Positions 17,081 through 24,938 of a stretch of 64,000 bases of DNA are shown in pieces. The notes beneath the pieces were generated by a model. It saw only the letters and a program-made list of their open reading frames with translations, had not been told where the DNA came from and made no database searches. Within the stretch, counting starts at the first letter, position 1. Each line of letters starts with the position of its first letter. The position numbers and the translations under genes are program-made. Source of the DNA: CBDCVN01 sp965223045 (lineage in GTDB: Bacteria > Deinococcota > Deinococci > Deinococcales > Trueperaceae); NCBI GenBank assembly GCA_965223045.1, contig CBDCVN010000013.1:2914001-2978000 (forward strand). Direction: 5' to 3'.

Positions 17081-17575
17081 ATGATACAGAAAAAGATATG
17101 CATGCTAGGTGCATTTGCGGTGGGAAAGACAAGTTTAGTGGCTCGTTATATACGTAGTATTTTCTCCGAAAAGTATCACTCAACTATAGGTGTCAAAATA
17201 GATAGAAAGACTCTTGACTTAAACGGGAAGACTCTTAATCTTATCCTTTGGGACCTCTATGGAGAAGATCAGTTTCAACAAATGCAGACCTCATACTTAC
17301 GCGGTACTTCAGGATATTTACTAGTTGCGGACGGGACGCGTGCTAGTACCCTAGAAACTGCCATAAGCCTGCAAGAACGTGTTGAGACTGCTATTGGTAG
17401 CTTACCTTTTATTTTGCTAATAAATAAAGCAGACATCAAGGAACAATGGGAAATAAGTGATGACGCAATCACTTCTCTTGCTGAAAAAGGCTGGACCATT
17501 TTAGAAACAAGTGCTAAAACTAATCAAAATGTTGAAGAGGCTTTCCAAAAGCTGGCTGAAGGAATTTTAGAGTAA
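17081..17575 (+). CDS. Rab/Ras-like small GTPase
   Basis: The 164-residue protein carries all five G motifs: G1 GAFAVGKTS (about 9-17), G2 Thr in HSTIGVKI, G3 WDLYGED (about 57-63), G4 NKAD (about 112-115) and G5 ETSAKT (about 142-147). Its closest resemblance is to eukaryotic-type Rab/Ras GTPases. The residue equivalent to Ras Gln61 is Glu (DLYGED instead of DTAGQE), which predicts slow intrinsic hydrolysis. No C-terminal prenylation Cys is present. It is the last gene of the coiled-coil / OmpA-domain operon and presumably switches that complex; the cellular process is not known. Confidence 0.9.
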   Translation: MIQKKICMLGAFAVGKTSLVARYIRSIFSEKYHSTIGVKIDRKTLDLNGKTLNLILWDLYGEDQFQQMQTSYLRGTSGYLLVADGTRASTLETAISLQERVETAIGSLPFILLINKADIKEQWEISDDAITSLAEKGWTILETSAKTNQNVEEAFQKLAEGILE

Positions 17576-17590
17576 ACTCATAGGAAGTCT

Positions 17591-18283
17591 GTGGCTACCT
17601 CGCTTTTGATCACAGCAACAAAACTAGAGGCTAATCCCCTACATAAATATGCTCAATGCAAGCAGCTTGACTTTCCCTTAGGAAGCCTTTACCAATGTAA
17701 CTACACTAACAAAGACTTTTACCTAATTCATAGTGGTGTAGGTAAGGTTAATGCTGCAGCAGCTCTTACACTAGCTATCAATAAAATAAAACCTAAAAAT
17801 GTGATCCTGTTTGGCATAGGAGGTGCTTTTGTAGGCTCGTCCTTGGCAGTTGGTTATGTGGCAGTAGCTACCTGCGAGATTCATCTTGACTCAGGTATAC
17901 GTTTAAAAGATAGTTGGCAAAGCATGGAGTCACTTGGATTTCCATTAATTGAAGGTCAGAAAAACTTCTATAACAAAATACCTACAGATACTAATTTAGC
18001 AACAAAGCTCGAGTTAATAGGAGCTATACCTTGTACTTTTGGTACTAGTGAAGCACTCACTGGTAGTTTTGAGGAGGCTAAGATACTACAGCAACGCTTC
18101 AATGTTAGTGTTGAATCTATGGAAGGTGCTGCTGCTGCCCAAGTATGTACAATATTAGATGTACCTTTCGCTGAGCTAAGGGGTGTTAGCAATATTGTTG
18201 GCCAAAGAGATAAATTGGCTTGGAATATACCAAGTGCAGTTAGAGAAGTAAACAAAGTGGTTCAAAAATTTTTAGAGTGCTGA
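17591..18283 (+). CDS. mqnB: Futalosine hydrolase
   Basis: MqnB removes hypoxanthine from futalosine in the alternative (futalosine) menaquinone pathway. The 230 residues show the nucleoside phosphorylase fold: GVGKVNAAAALTLAI, LFGIGGAF, SVESMEGAAAAQV (ribose/purine contact) and FAELRGVSNIVGQRD followed by W and A, which is specific to futalosine hydrolases versus MTA/SAH nucleosidase. It starts at GTG 17591, 15 bases after the GTPase gene. Its TGA shares the A with the next ATG (TGATG). Other mqn genes are not in the window. Confidence 0.9.
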   Translation: MATSLLITATKLEANPLHKYAQCKQLDFPLGSLYQCNYTNKDFYLIHSGVGKVNAAAALTLAINKIKPKNVILFGIGGAFVGSSLAVGYVAVATCEIHLDSGIRLKDSWQSMESLGFPLIEGQKNFYNKIPTDTNLATKLELIGAIPCTFGTSEALTGSFEEAKILQQRFNVSVESMEGAAAAQVCTILDVPFAELRGVSNIVGQRDKLAWNIPSAVREVNKVVQKFLEC

Positions 18284-18579
18284 TGCAAGGTTTTCGAGAG
18301 AAGGTTCTAGCTGTAGTCAAGGAAATTCCTAAGGGCAAAGTAGCTACCTATGGTCAAATTGCTCTCTTGGCAGGGCATCCTAGTGCAGCTAGACAAGTGG
18401 GCATGATTATGTATGGTTTAAAAGAAAGTGATTTACCTTGGCACCGAGTAATTAACGCCAAAGGAGGTATTTCTACATATCGAGTAGGGTTTGGTGACTT
18501 GCAGCAAAAACTCTTAGAGGTTGAAGGGATTGAGTTTGATGCAAAAGGGGCTTGTGACTTGAAAATATATCAATGGTAA
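18283..18579 (+). CDS. Alkyltransferase-like (ATL) DNA-binding protein
   Basis: The 98-residue protein matches the DNA-binding domain of O6-alkylguanine-DNA alkyltransferases: IPKGKVATYGQIALLAGHPS, ARQVG and WHRVINAKGGIS. The active-site Cys of MGMT (PCHRV) is replaced by Trp (PWHRV), the defining change of ATL proteins. These bind alkylated guanine and flag it for nucleotide excision repair rather than repairing it. ATG 18283 overlaps the mqnB stop by one base; a GTG at 18277 is in frame too. Confidence 0.9.
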   Translation: MQGFREKVLAVVKEIPKGKVATYGQIALLAGHPSAARQVGMIMYGLKESDLPWHRVINAKGGISTYRVGFGDLQQKLLEVEGIEFDAKGACDLKIYQW

Positions 18580-18720
18580 CAAGCTGACTTGGTTTTGTAC
18601 CTGTCTCACAAACTAAAAACCCACACTTTATTATCTACTAGATAAGGTAAACTCCAGCAAAATCCATGAAATTTTTATGCCTAGAGGCTTATAATATCTT
18701 CTACTTAGGAGTTGAAATAG

Positions 18721-19173
18721 TTGCAGTTTTTTCTAATGGGTTTTCTTAGCTTAACAATAGGTGTTGCTTTATACTCCACTGCTCGTCCACCCCAGAGCAC
18801 TTACTTTCTACCAGAGCAACTAAGCTTTTATCAGTACCTTCCTAGCTATCTTAAGCTTTTAGTGGGCAACTTACCTTCCTTTATTCATGTTTTTGCTTTT
18901 TCCCTTTTAACCCTAGCAGTAATCAAATCTTCCTCAAAGCATGTAATTATTGTCTGTTTGTCTTGGATAGGTATTAACTTTCTATTTGAAGCAAGTCAAC
19001 ACCCCCAAATTTCTAGCAAATTAAGTAATCAGCTTGATAATATCCATCTACACCCAGTCACTCTCATACAACGCTATGCTGAGCATGGTACTTTTGATGT
19101 AGGTGATTTTATTTTTGCTTCTTTTGGTGGTTTTGCTGCGTATGCATTTGCTAAGTTTACAACTAAGGAATAA
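18721..19173 (+). CDS. VanZ-like small membrane protein
   Basis: The 150 residues have about four membrane helices. LPSFIHVFAFSLLTLAVI, INFLFEASQHP and FDVGDFIFASFGGFAAYAFA recall VanZ-type proteins, in which His, Glu and Asp lie at helix ends. The start is TTG 18721, supported by TTAGGAG nine bases upstream. The next gene follows after 3 bases, so the two are likely co-transcribed. Function unknown; the VanZ similarity is by pattern only. Confidence 0.5.
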   Translation: MQFFLMGFLSLTIGVALYSTARPPQSTYFLPEQLSFYQYLPSYLKLLVGNLPSFIHVFAFSLLTLAVIKSSSKHVIIVCLSWIGINFLFEASQHPQISSKLSNQLDNIHLHPVTLIQRYAEHGTFDVGDFIFASFGGFAAYAFAKFTTKE

Positions 19174-19176
19174 GTT

Positions 19177-19899
19177 ATGCAAAAACTTCATTTACATGCT
19201 TTCCAGTTTGTTCTGTTAGCTATAATCTTCCTAGCAGGGATTTTTAGTATAGTTGCTACTTCAATTCCTCCACCTGATCTTAGAGCTTTAGAGGCTCATC
19301 CCCGCACAGTATGTAAAAACGATGAGGCTACACTAATTTGGATTGCAGAAAAAGCTTCAAAAGTTACCCTCAGTGCTTCCCCACTAGGGAACCTAATCCC
19401 TAAGCTTGATGAAAAAGAGGTTGAAAATAAGGGCAGGCTAAGAGTAAATGTTTTAGGTGAAACTAAGATTGATATGCTTATCACTGATAAGAGTGATGTA
19501 CCAGATCTCTCCATTAGTGCTCATTTAGAACTCGTTCCCGAAAATATTTGTGCTTCACTTATATTTAATCCCATAGGCTTCTATGAAGGTGAAATACAAT
19601 TTACTTCCCCTAATCAACAAACTCTTGAAAAATGGCTTGATATAGGTTGGTCAAAAACACTGAATCAATTTTTGGCAGAGCTAAAACCTAAAGAGGGGTA
19701 CTATGACTTTCGGCAACAGTTTACTTGTGGCAAGCTTACAGCTAATAAAGAACTTAGGTGCATAGCAAACGAGAGTAATTCTCTTAAAGAGTGGCGTGTT
19801 ATTTTAGAAGGAAAGTTCACTGGTAATGATTTTAAGGGTACTTATAAGCGTGAGGGACAAAATCCTGAAGAAGGTACCTTCAGCTTCACTCGGTTATGA
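19177..19899 (+). CDS. Secreted or membrane-anchored hypothetical protein
   Basis: The 240 residues begin with a signal/anchor segment (FVLLAIIFLAGIFSIVATSI, about 11-30) followed by PPPDL. The remainder is a soluble exported domain, with strand patterns in the first half (AHPRTVCKNDEATLIWIAEK) suggesting an Ig-like fold and an all-beta C-terminus (WRVILEGKFTGNDFKGTYKR). Four Cys in the exported part could pair. No family recognised. It sits 3 bases after the VanZ-like gene and 10 bases before the permease gene, so all three may be one operon. Confidence 0.5.
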   Translation: MQKLHLHAFQFVLLAIIFLAGIFSIVATSIPPPDLRALEAHPRTVCKNDEATLIWIAEKASKVTLSASPLGNLIPKLDEKEVENKGRLRVNVLGETKIDMLITDKSDVPDLSISAHLELVPENICASLIFNPIGFYEGEIQFTSPNQQTLEKWLDIGWSKTLNQFLAELKPKEGYYDFRQQFTCGKLTANKELRCIANESNSLKEWRVILEGKFTGNDFKGTYKREGQNPEEGTFSFTRL

Positions 19900-19909
19900 C
19901 CTGTAGTTT

Positions 19910-21088
19910 ATGAATGATTTTATCCCCTTCTTGGCCATTCGACACATTCGCCGCCGCCCTCTACAAAGCACACTTACAGTCTTAGGTGTAGCTGTAGGGG
20001 TAATGGTGTTGGTAACAGCACTGTCATTAACAAATGGTTTCATTGATGAGCTTATAAGCAGCACTTTAAGAGCTACACCACATGTTACTTTAAGCTCTTT
20101 TAATGCAAGGCCTATTCCCAACGATGAATCTGAACGTGAGATACTACTAAATCATCCAAAAGTAGTGGCAGTAAGTCCTTTCTTAGAAACTCAAGGTCTA
20201 ATAGCAAGGCGAGCTGATAAAGAACGTAATATAAGTGGGAGGCGTAGTTTTGTTCAACTAGTAGGCATTGACCCTGATCTTGGTCAAGATATTTTTGACT
20301 TAGAGATTTTACAAGAGCAAAAAGAGGCTTTGCTAAATAGTAATAGTATAGTGCTGGGAGCTACTTTAGCTAGAAGTCTCGGTGCTTTTGAAGGGGATGA
20401 GGTTCTTATAGCCGACATAGACCGCAGTAGACGTAGCTACACCGTAGTAGGCACCTTTAGAGTAGGTAATGAGTTAATAGATAGTGTAGTAGCTTACGTA
20501 TCTATTCCTAGTCTGCAGAATTATTTAAAGGCTGAAGGTGAGATTAGTGGCTATCATGTGCGGCTAAAAAATCCTGAAGATGCAAAAGTGGTGTCTGTAG
20601 AGCTATCTAGAACAAGTGGCCTATTTACATCTTCATGGCAGGACTTATTTGGTTTGCTTATTGAGCAGCTGCGTTTACAAAAGGCTTTAATTGCAGTAGT
20701 TGTGTTCTTAATTGTTATTGTTGCAGTTATGGGCATTGCTAATATACTTATTTTAACAGTTGCCGAAAAAACTGAAGAAATAGCTATTTTAAGAGCACTG
20801 GGCACTTCTCAAAGACGTATAGTAACTCTTTTTACCTTAGAAGGCTTCTTTTTAGGTGGTTTGGGCACTCTTCTAGGAGTTTTGTTGGGTCTAGGGCTTA
20901 GCCTTTATTTTAAATTCCAACCCTATCCTTTGCCAGGAGATTTGTACTTTATTACCCAACTTCCTGTTGAGCTTCAAGCTTGGGATTTTATTTGGGTGTG
21001 TGTATTTTCTGTAGTAACAAGCATAATTGCTGGAATTATGCCTGCTAAAAGAGCCAGTGGGCTTAGGCCAGCAGAAATTTTGAGGTGA
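19910..21088 (+). CDS. ABC transporter permease, MacB/LolC (FtsX) type
   Basis: The 392 residues have the classic order: N-terminal amphipathic stretch and helix (RRRPLQSTLTVLGVAVGVMV), a periplasmic MacB-like domain (about 45-250), then three C-terminal helices with the FtsX signature TEEIAILRALGTSQRRIVTL and a closing GIMPAKRASGLRPAEILR. Such permeases move lipoproteins, antibiotics or lipids across the envelope using a separate ATPase. No ATPase gene is adjacent, so the partner is encoded elsewhere. Confidence 0.88.
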   Translation: MNDFIPFLAIRHIRRRPLQSTLTVLGVAVGVMVLVTALSLTNGFIDELISSTLRATPHVTLSSFNARPIPNDESEREILLNHPKVVAVSPFLETQGLIARRADKERNISGRRSFVQLVGIDPDLGQDIFDLEILQEQKEALLNSNSIVLGATLARSLGAFEGDEVLIADIDRSRRSYTVVGTFRVGNELIDSVVAYVSIPSLQNYLKAEGEISGYHVRLKNPEDAKVVSVELSRTSGLFTSSWQDLFGLLIEQLRLQKALIAVVVFLIVIVAVMGIANILILTVAEKTEEIAILRALGTSQRRIVTLFTLEGFFLGGLGTLLGVLLGLGLSLYFKFQPYPLPGDLYFITQLPVELQAWDFIWVCVFSVVTSIIAGIMPAKRASGLRPAEILR

Positions 21089-21197
21089 TATAGGTGTTTT
21101 TGATTCTAATACTTCGTTTGGCTGAGCAAATTATGTATTTGGGAAGTGATATTCTCGAATTATAATGTTCAAGTTCGCTAACTGTTCGTTAATGCGT

Positions 21198-21225
21198 GTA
21201 GAGACGCAAAACCTTGCATCTCTAC
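21198..21225. repeat. Palindromic hairpin repeat (GTAGAGACGCAA type)
   Basis: GTAGAGACGCAA (21198-21209) pairs with TTGCATCTCTAC (21214-21225) with one mismatch around a 4-base loop. Repeats of this GTAGAGACG... type are scattered between genes in many bacteria, notably cyanobacteria and Chloroflexota. It lies between the convergent permease and Big2 lipoprotein genes and may also help end transcription. Confidence 0.6.
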
Positions 21226-21290
21226 GAGTATTGGATTGCCTTTGGTGAGTTCGCCAAAGAAAATCAGACTATGTGTGCTAATGCATAGAT

Positions 21291-22367
21291 TTAATGTGCT
21301 GTCATAGCAATCTTTCTACCATTAAAGGTAGCATTGTAGTTATCACAACCGTTAAAGACAATTCGTAAACTGTTTTTGCCTAGACTGTAAATAACTGCCC
21401 CATCAATAGGCGTTTCTTTGCAACTGCTGCTAATAACCAAATTAGGATCAGTTTTTGCCTTCAATGTAAAGCTTTCCGTGCCATCTTGGTAAGATAAAGT
21501 ACCATCAAATGTTAATGTGCCATTACCAAGTGGGTCGTTAGTACTGCTTGAAACAAAAGTAGCATTTTTTAATATGTAACTAGATGTAAAGGCTTCATCG
21601 CCTGCTGAAGTAAGTTTATAATCTACATCAAGCTTATAAGTGTTACCTAATTGGGTAAATTTTATATCAAAATCAAAAGTTAGATCGACATTTTCACTAT
21701 CATTTGAAGCAGTCCATCTGAGATTAGGTCGAGTAAATGTACGATAGCCGCCAAGGAGCTTTTCAGTAACTACAATCCCTACTAAGCTAAAATTTAGTTT
21801 CCCTAAGGTTATTTTGCAATTAAATTCAGCAGTTGTGGTGTCACCTTCTTTAGCAATATTTATACACTTATCGTCTTGCTGTAGCTCGAGTAGACCCAAG
21901 CCCGAAAATGCACTCAGAAAACTGCTTGGTTCACCAAGGCTTTTTGTTATGAACGATACATTGTCAAGAAGTTTAGGTGCTAGCCTTTCTGCTTGAGCTT
22001 CTGTTAAACCTGCTTGATTGCTATCGTTAACAACCATCGTGGTAGTACCTGATTTACTGCTATCAAAAGTAGAGGTTGCAGTAATTATAGTAGAACCTGT
22101 ATCTACTCCTGTAACAACACCATTTTGATCAACATTAGCAATACTAGTATCATCACTTTTCCAAGTAACATTTTGATCAGCTGCTTCAAGGTTTTCACCC
22201 TTAACATCAACTTGTAATGAGGTAGAGCCTCCCTTTTGAACACTAGCTGAAGAAGGCGTAACTGTCACCGAGGTAACCTTTTTATCCCCATTATTACTGT
22301 CATTGGTACATGAAGCTAAAAACAAAAAAATAACTAGGAAGGTTATATGTTTACAAAAACTTTTCAT
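21291..22367 (-). CDS. Lipoprotein with Big2 (Ig-like) domain
   Basis: The 358 residues start with a lipoprotein signal (ITFLVIFLFLASC, Cys about residue 20). Residues 32-115 are one bacterial Ig-like group 2 domain: VTSVTVTPSSASVQKGGSTS, VTWKSDDTSIANVDQNGVVT and GSTIITATST. The rest (about 125-358) is an all-beta domain with no family I can name; it begins GLTEAQAERLAPKLLDNVSF. It is a surface or periplasmic protein of unknown ligand. Confidence 0.75.
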   Translation of the reverse strand: MKSFCKHITFLVIFLFLASCTNDSNNGDKKVTSVTVTPSSASVQKGGSTSLQVDVKGENLEAADQNVTWKSDDTSIANVDQNGVVTGVDTGSTIITATSTFDSSKSGTTTMVVNDSNQAGLTEAQAERLAPKLLDNVSFITKSLGEPSSFLSAFSGLGLLELQQDDKCINIAKEGDTTTAEFNCKITLGKLNFSLVGIVVTEKLLGGYRTFTRPNLRWTASNDSENVDLTFDFDIKFTQLGNTYKLDVDYKLTSAGDEAFTSSYILKNATFVSSSTNDPLGNGTLTFDGTLSYQDGTESFTLKAKTDPNLVISSSCKETPIDGAVIYSLGKNSLRIVFNGCDNYNATFNGRKIAMTAH

Positions 22368-22529
22368 GATTTCATCCTTTCTGCTACATAAAACTAAATC
22401 CTAAAAACAGTGCTTACTTCTTTCAAAGAAGGCCTAAAACACTTTACAAGCTTACTCTTTTTAAAGTGAGAAGTCGAAAGCAGTATAGTCATATAGAAAG
22501 CCTCTCTAAAGAAAAACTTTGCCAGAGAA

Positions 22530-23999
22530 CTATAACTCTAAGGCATTTTTAACTTCACTAACTTCATCCCACTGTAAGGTTTCATCTTGCTGCTCTAAAG
22601 TTGTTTCATGTCCTTTGCCACATAAAAGCACAGTATCACCTGCTTTTGCTAACTGTATAGCTATTCTAATAGCTTTACGTCTATCAGGTTCTAGAAAAAA
22701 TTGCTCACCTTCTTTGGCTCCAGCTTCTATGGCTCCTTTAACAATATGGGATAAGATTTCATGGATATTTTCAGAACGAGAATCTTCTTCTGTAAAAATT
22801 GCAATATCAGCTTTCTCCACAGAAATATTTCCAATAGGATAGCGTTTACCAGCATCACGCTCACCTGCTGCCCCTATAACCACAATAATTTTTCCCTTGG
22901 TTAAAGGTCTAATAGCTTTAAGCGCTTTCTCTAAAGCTGGGGCGGTGTGGGCAAAATCAACTATAGCCATAAAAGGCTCACTCTGCACCATTTGCATCCT
23001 ACCAGGTACACCAATAAAACTAGCTAATCTTGTTAATAGGTAGTGAATATCTAAGCCCATGTGATTAGCAGCAGCTAAAGCAGCAAGGGCATTGTAAACA
23101 TTGTAACTGCCTATCATAGGTAAAATTGCGGCTCCCTCAAAATTGTTGTCACCTAAATTGACTTTAAGTTTAAAGTGCTGCACTCCCCTCTCTTCTCTAA
23201 GTTCAGAGGCTTGCCAATTTACATTAGTAGTTTTAATTCCATAGCTAATAACTTCACTAGCTGCTTGCACAAAACTAGAAAAAGAGGGATCGTCTGCATT
23301 CAAGATGCTACAACGAGCGCGCTTTGCCAAGGTCAACTTAGCTTCAAGATAGGCAACAAAGTTTTTATGATAGTCAAGGTGTTCTGGCGTAAGATTTGTC
23401 CAAATCCCTAGATCATAATCCACTTCATCAAGCCTATGCATAGCAAAACCATGGCTACTTGATTCAATAATGGCGTGGCCACAACCTGCTTTATAAAATT
23501 GTTCTAAGCGACTCTGAATCTCAGTTGCCTCAGGAGTAGTGAAGTGTCCTATTAACTCTAAAGATTCTGAAGCTATCTTTATACCTGCAGTTGACATTAA
23601 ACCCGTTTTGTACTTTTCCAAAAGCAAATGGTGAAGTAAATAGCTAGTAGAGGTTTTGCCATCGGTGCCTGTGACTCCTATTGTAAACATTTTCTTAGCT
23701 GGGTAGTCATAAAATCTAGCAGCAAGTTTAGCAAGGGCAATCTTATCGTTTTCTACTTTAATGTAAGGTACATCTAAATTAAACTTACTTGGCCCGTAAG
23801 TACCTACAATTGCTACAGCACCTTTTTGGACAGCCATTGGAATAAAACTGTGGCCATCTATAACCTCACCTATACGTGCTACAAAAATATAGCCTTTCTC
23901 GAGCTTCCTAGAGTCCTGTGCAATGCCTGTAACCTCCACTTCTGGCAGGTGTACTTTTATCTCTAAGGCTTCTTGAATAAGTTTATTAAGGGTCATCAA
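22530..23999 (-). CDS. murE: UDP-N-acetylmuramoyl-tripeptide synthetase (MurE-type ligase)
   Basis: MurE adds the third amino acid of the peptidoglycan stem peptide to UDP-MurNAc-L-Ala-D-Glu using ATP. The 489 residues show the N-terminal substrate domain (ITGIAQDSRKLEKGYIFVA-like), the ATP loop GVTGTDGKTSTSY (about residue 108-120), the central ligase domain (HLDYHKNFVAYLEAKLTLAK, LNADDPSF) and the C-terminal domain (PGRMQMVQ, DFAHTAPALEKAL). The residue block that sets amino-acid choice reads TEEDSRSEN rather than DNPR; the Arg is kept, so meso-DAP or ornithine is likelier than lysine, but this is not decisive. No other mur genes are adjacent. Confidence 0.92.
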   Translation of the reverse strand: MMTLNKLIQEALEIKVHLPEVEVTGIAQDSRKLEKGYIFVARIGEVIDGHSFIPMAVQKGAVAIVGTYGPSKFNLDVPYIKVENDKIALAKLAARFYDYPAKKMFTIGVTGTDGKTSTSYLLHHLLLEKYKTGLMSTAGIKIASESLELIGHFTTPEATEIQSRLEQFYKAGCGHAIIESSSHGFAMHRLDEVDYDLGIWTNLTPEHLDYHKNFVAYLEAKLTLAKRARCSILNADDPSFSSFVQAASEVISYGIKTTNVNWQASELREERGVQHFKLKVNLGDNNFEGAAILPMIGSYNVYNALAALAAANHMGLDIHYLLTRLASFIGVPGRMQMVQSEPFMAIVDFAHTAPALEKALKAIRPLTKGKIIVVIGAAGERDAGKRYPIGNISVEKADIAIFTEEDSRSENIHEILSHIVKGAIEAGAKEGEQFFLEPDRRKAIRIAIQLAKAGDTVLLCGKGHETTLEQQDETLQWDEVSEVKNALEL

Positions 24000-24066
24000 A
24001 TAGCTACAGTATATAATACCCCATAGATCTTTGCTTAAAGCTACTAGGTGTCCTAAGAATGGTTTT

Positions 24067-24147
24067 GTTAAGACCTTGTTAAGACCTTGTTAAGGTCTTA
24101 GATTCAAAATATATTTCACTTCGGTTCACAATCAATGTAGACCGAAG
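24067..24147 (+). promoter_or_regulatory. 11-bp-phased GTTAAGA operator array and UTR hairpin
   Basis: GTTAAGA occurs at 24067, 24078 and (as GTTAAGG) 24089, exactly 11 bp apart. TAAGACCTT / AAGGTCTTA (24080-24088, 24092-24100) is also an inverted repeat. Downstream, CTTCGGT (24119-24125) and ACCGAAG (24141-24147) form a hairpin in the leader. The whole block is repeated before the gene at 31198. One-turn spacing of heptamers is the known geometry of SARP/OmpR-type binding sites; the binding protein is inferred. Confidence 0.7.
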
Positions 24148-24170
24148 AATATTTGAAAGGAAGTTTCGAA

Positions 24171-24701
24171 ATGAGATATTCTCTAATTCTATTGGTTACC
24201 TTTTTAAGCCTTCTAGCATTTGCTCAAAACAATGAGCCCAGAGGTGATGAGCAAAGACAACCTGCTACTTCTCAAGAAAGTGAGTCTAAGGAAGTTGAGC
24301 AGGATAACCAAGTAGGCGCTCTTCTTTGCCTAGGCTTAGTCCCTGACATTGTTGGTAATAATGGGGCTAATGTGCTTGTAGGTAACGCTGGGAATAATGT
24401 AATTATGGGCCTTGGTGGTAACGATACCATTGATGGCGGTGGTGGTGATGATGTCATTTGTGCTGGAGACGGTAATGACCGGGTTACAGGTGGAGAAGGT
24501 AATGATATCATCCTAGGGGAAGGTGGTCGTGATAGGCTTCGCGGTGATAGCGGGGATGACCGCTTGCATGGAGGTAGTGATGACGACTATCTAAATGGTG
24601 GAGCTGGCAATAACATTAACAATGGTGGTGCTCACAATGAAGGTGATACTTGTATTAATCCCAATACAGGTGCAGCTAATGCTATAAATTGTGAGTTTTA
24701 A
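24171..24701 (+). CDS. Small secreted protein with RTX-type calcium-binding repeats
   Basis: ATG 24171 follows AAAGGAAG at 24157-24164, so I place the start there and not at the in-frame TTG 24153. The 176 residues begin with a signal peptide (MRYSLILLVTFLSLLAFAQ, cleavage likely after AFA) and an acidic linker NNEPRGDEQRQP. From about residue 55 there are around nine GGxGxDxxx nonapeptides (GGNDTIDGGGGDDVICAGDG) that fold as a Ca2+-binding parallel beta roll. The C-terminus holds two Cys (GDTCINPN, NCEF). There is no toxin domain. Promoter, leader and the first 35 codons nearly match those of the gene at 31198, while the rest is unrelated. Confidence 0.75.
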   Translation: MRYSLILLVTFLSLLAFAQNNEPRGDEQRQPATSQESESKEVEQDNQVGALLCLGLVPDIVGNNGANVLVGNAGNNVIMGLGGNDTIDGGGGDDVICAGDGNDRVTGGEGNDIILGEGGRDRLRGDSGDDRLHGGSDDDYLNGGAGNNINNGGAHNEGDTCINPNTGAANAINCEF

Positions 24702-24750
24702 CTATACCTTAAATCGGTAAGAATCGGGATTTATAAAATATTGCTCCAAA

Positions 24751-24783
24751 AAGCCTTGCAGATCTTTAAGACCTGCAAGGCTT
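24751..24783. repeat. 33-bp near-perfect palindrome (AAGCCTTGCAG type)
   Basis: AAGCCTTGCAG (24751-24761) and CTGCAAGGCTT (24773-24783) are exact inverses, and the centre (TCTT-T-AAGA) pairs further. It lies after the RTX-repeat gene and could act as a terminator. AAGACCTGCAAGG-type palindromes are also known as dispersed intergenic repeats. Confidence 0.65.
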
Positions 24784-24884
24784 AAATTAAAATTCCGTTT
24801 GCATAGTTTGCCCTAGAGCACAGTGAGCAGTGCAGGATGACATTCTTCACGCTTATAGAGGTCAAGTCATCTGGCATTGATAAA

Positions 24885-24938
24885 TCCCTGTTAATTAGGT
24901 GGTTATCAAATAGCCACATTCATATAATAAAATAGCCT
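24885..24938 (+). promoter_or_regulatory. Conserved leaderless promoter of the regulator at 24939
   Basis: GGTTATCAAATAGCCACATT from 24901, then TATAAT (24923-24928) and AATAGCCT, run straight into ATG 24939 with no ribosome binding site. The same block precedes the paralogue at 37849 with a few changes. TTGATAA at about 24878 and TTATCAA at 24903 form an inverted pair conserved in both copies. The overlapping box TAAAAT (24928-24933) leaves 5 bases to the ATG, so transcription probably begins at or near the start codon. Confidence 0.55.

Noticed and set aside
24171..24701. RTX toxin
   Set aside because: It has calcium-binding nonapeptides but only 176 residues, a Sec-type signal peptide and no toxin or acylation domain or type I transporter nearby.
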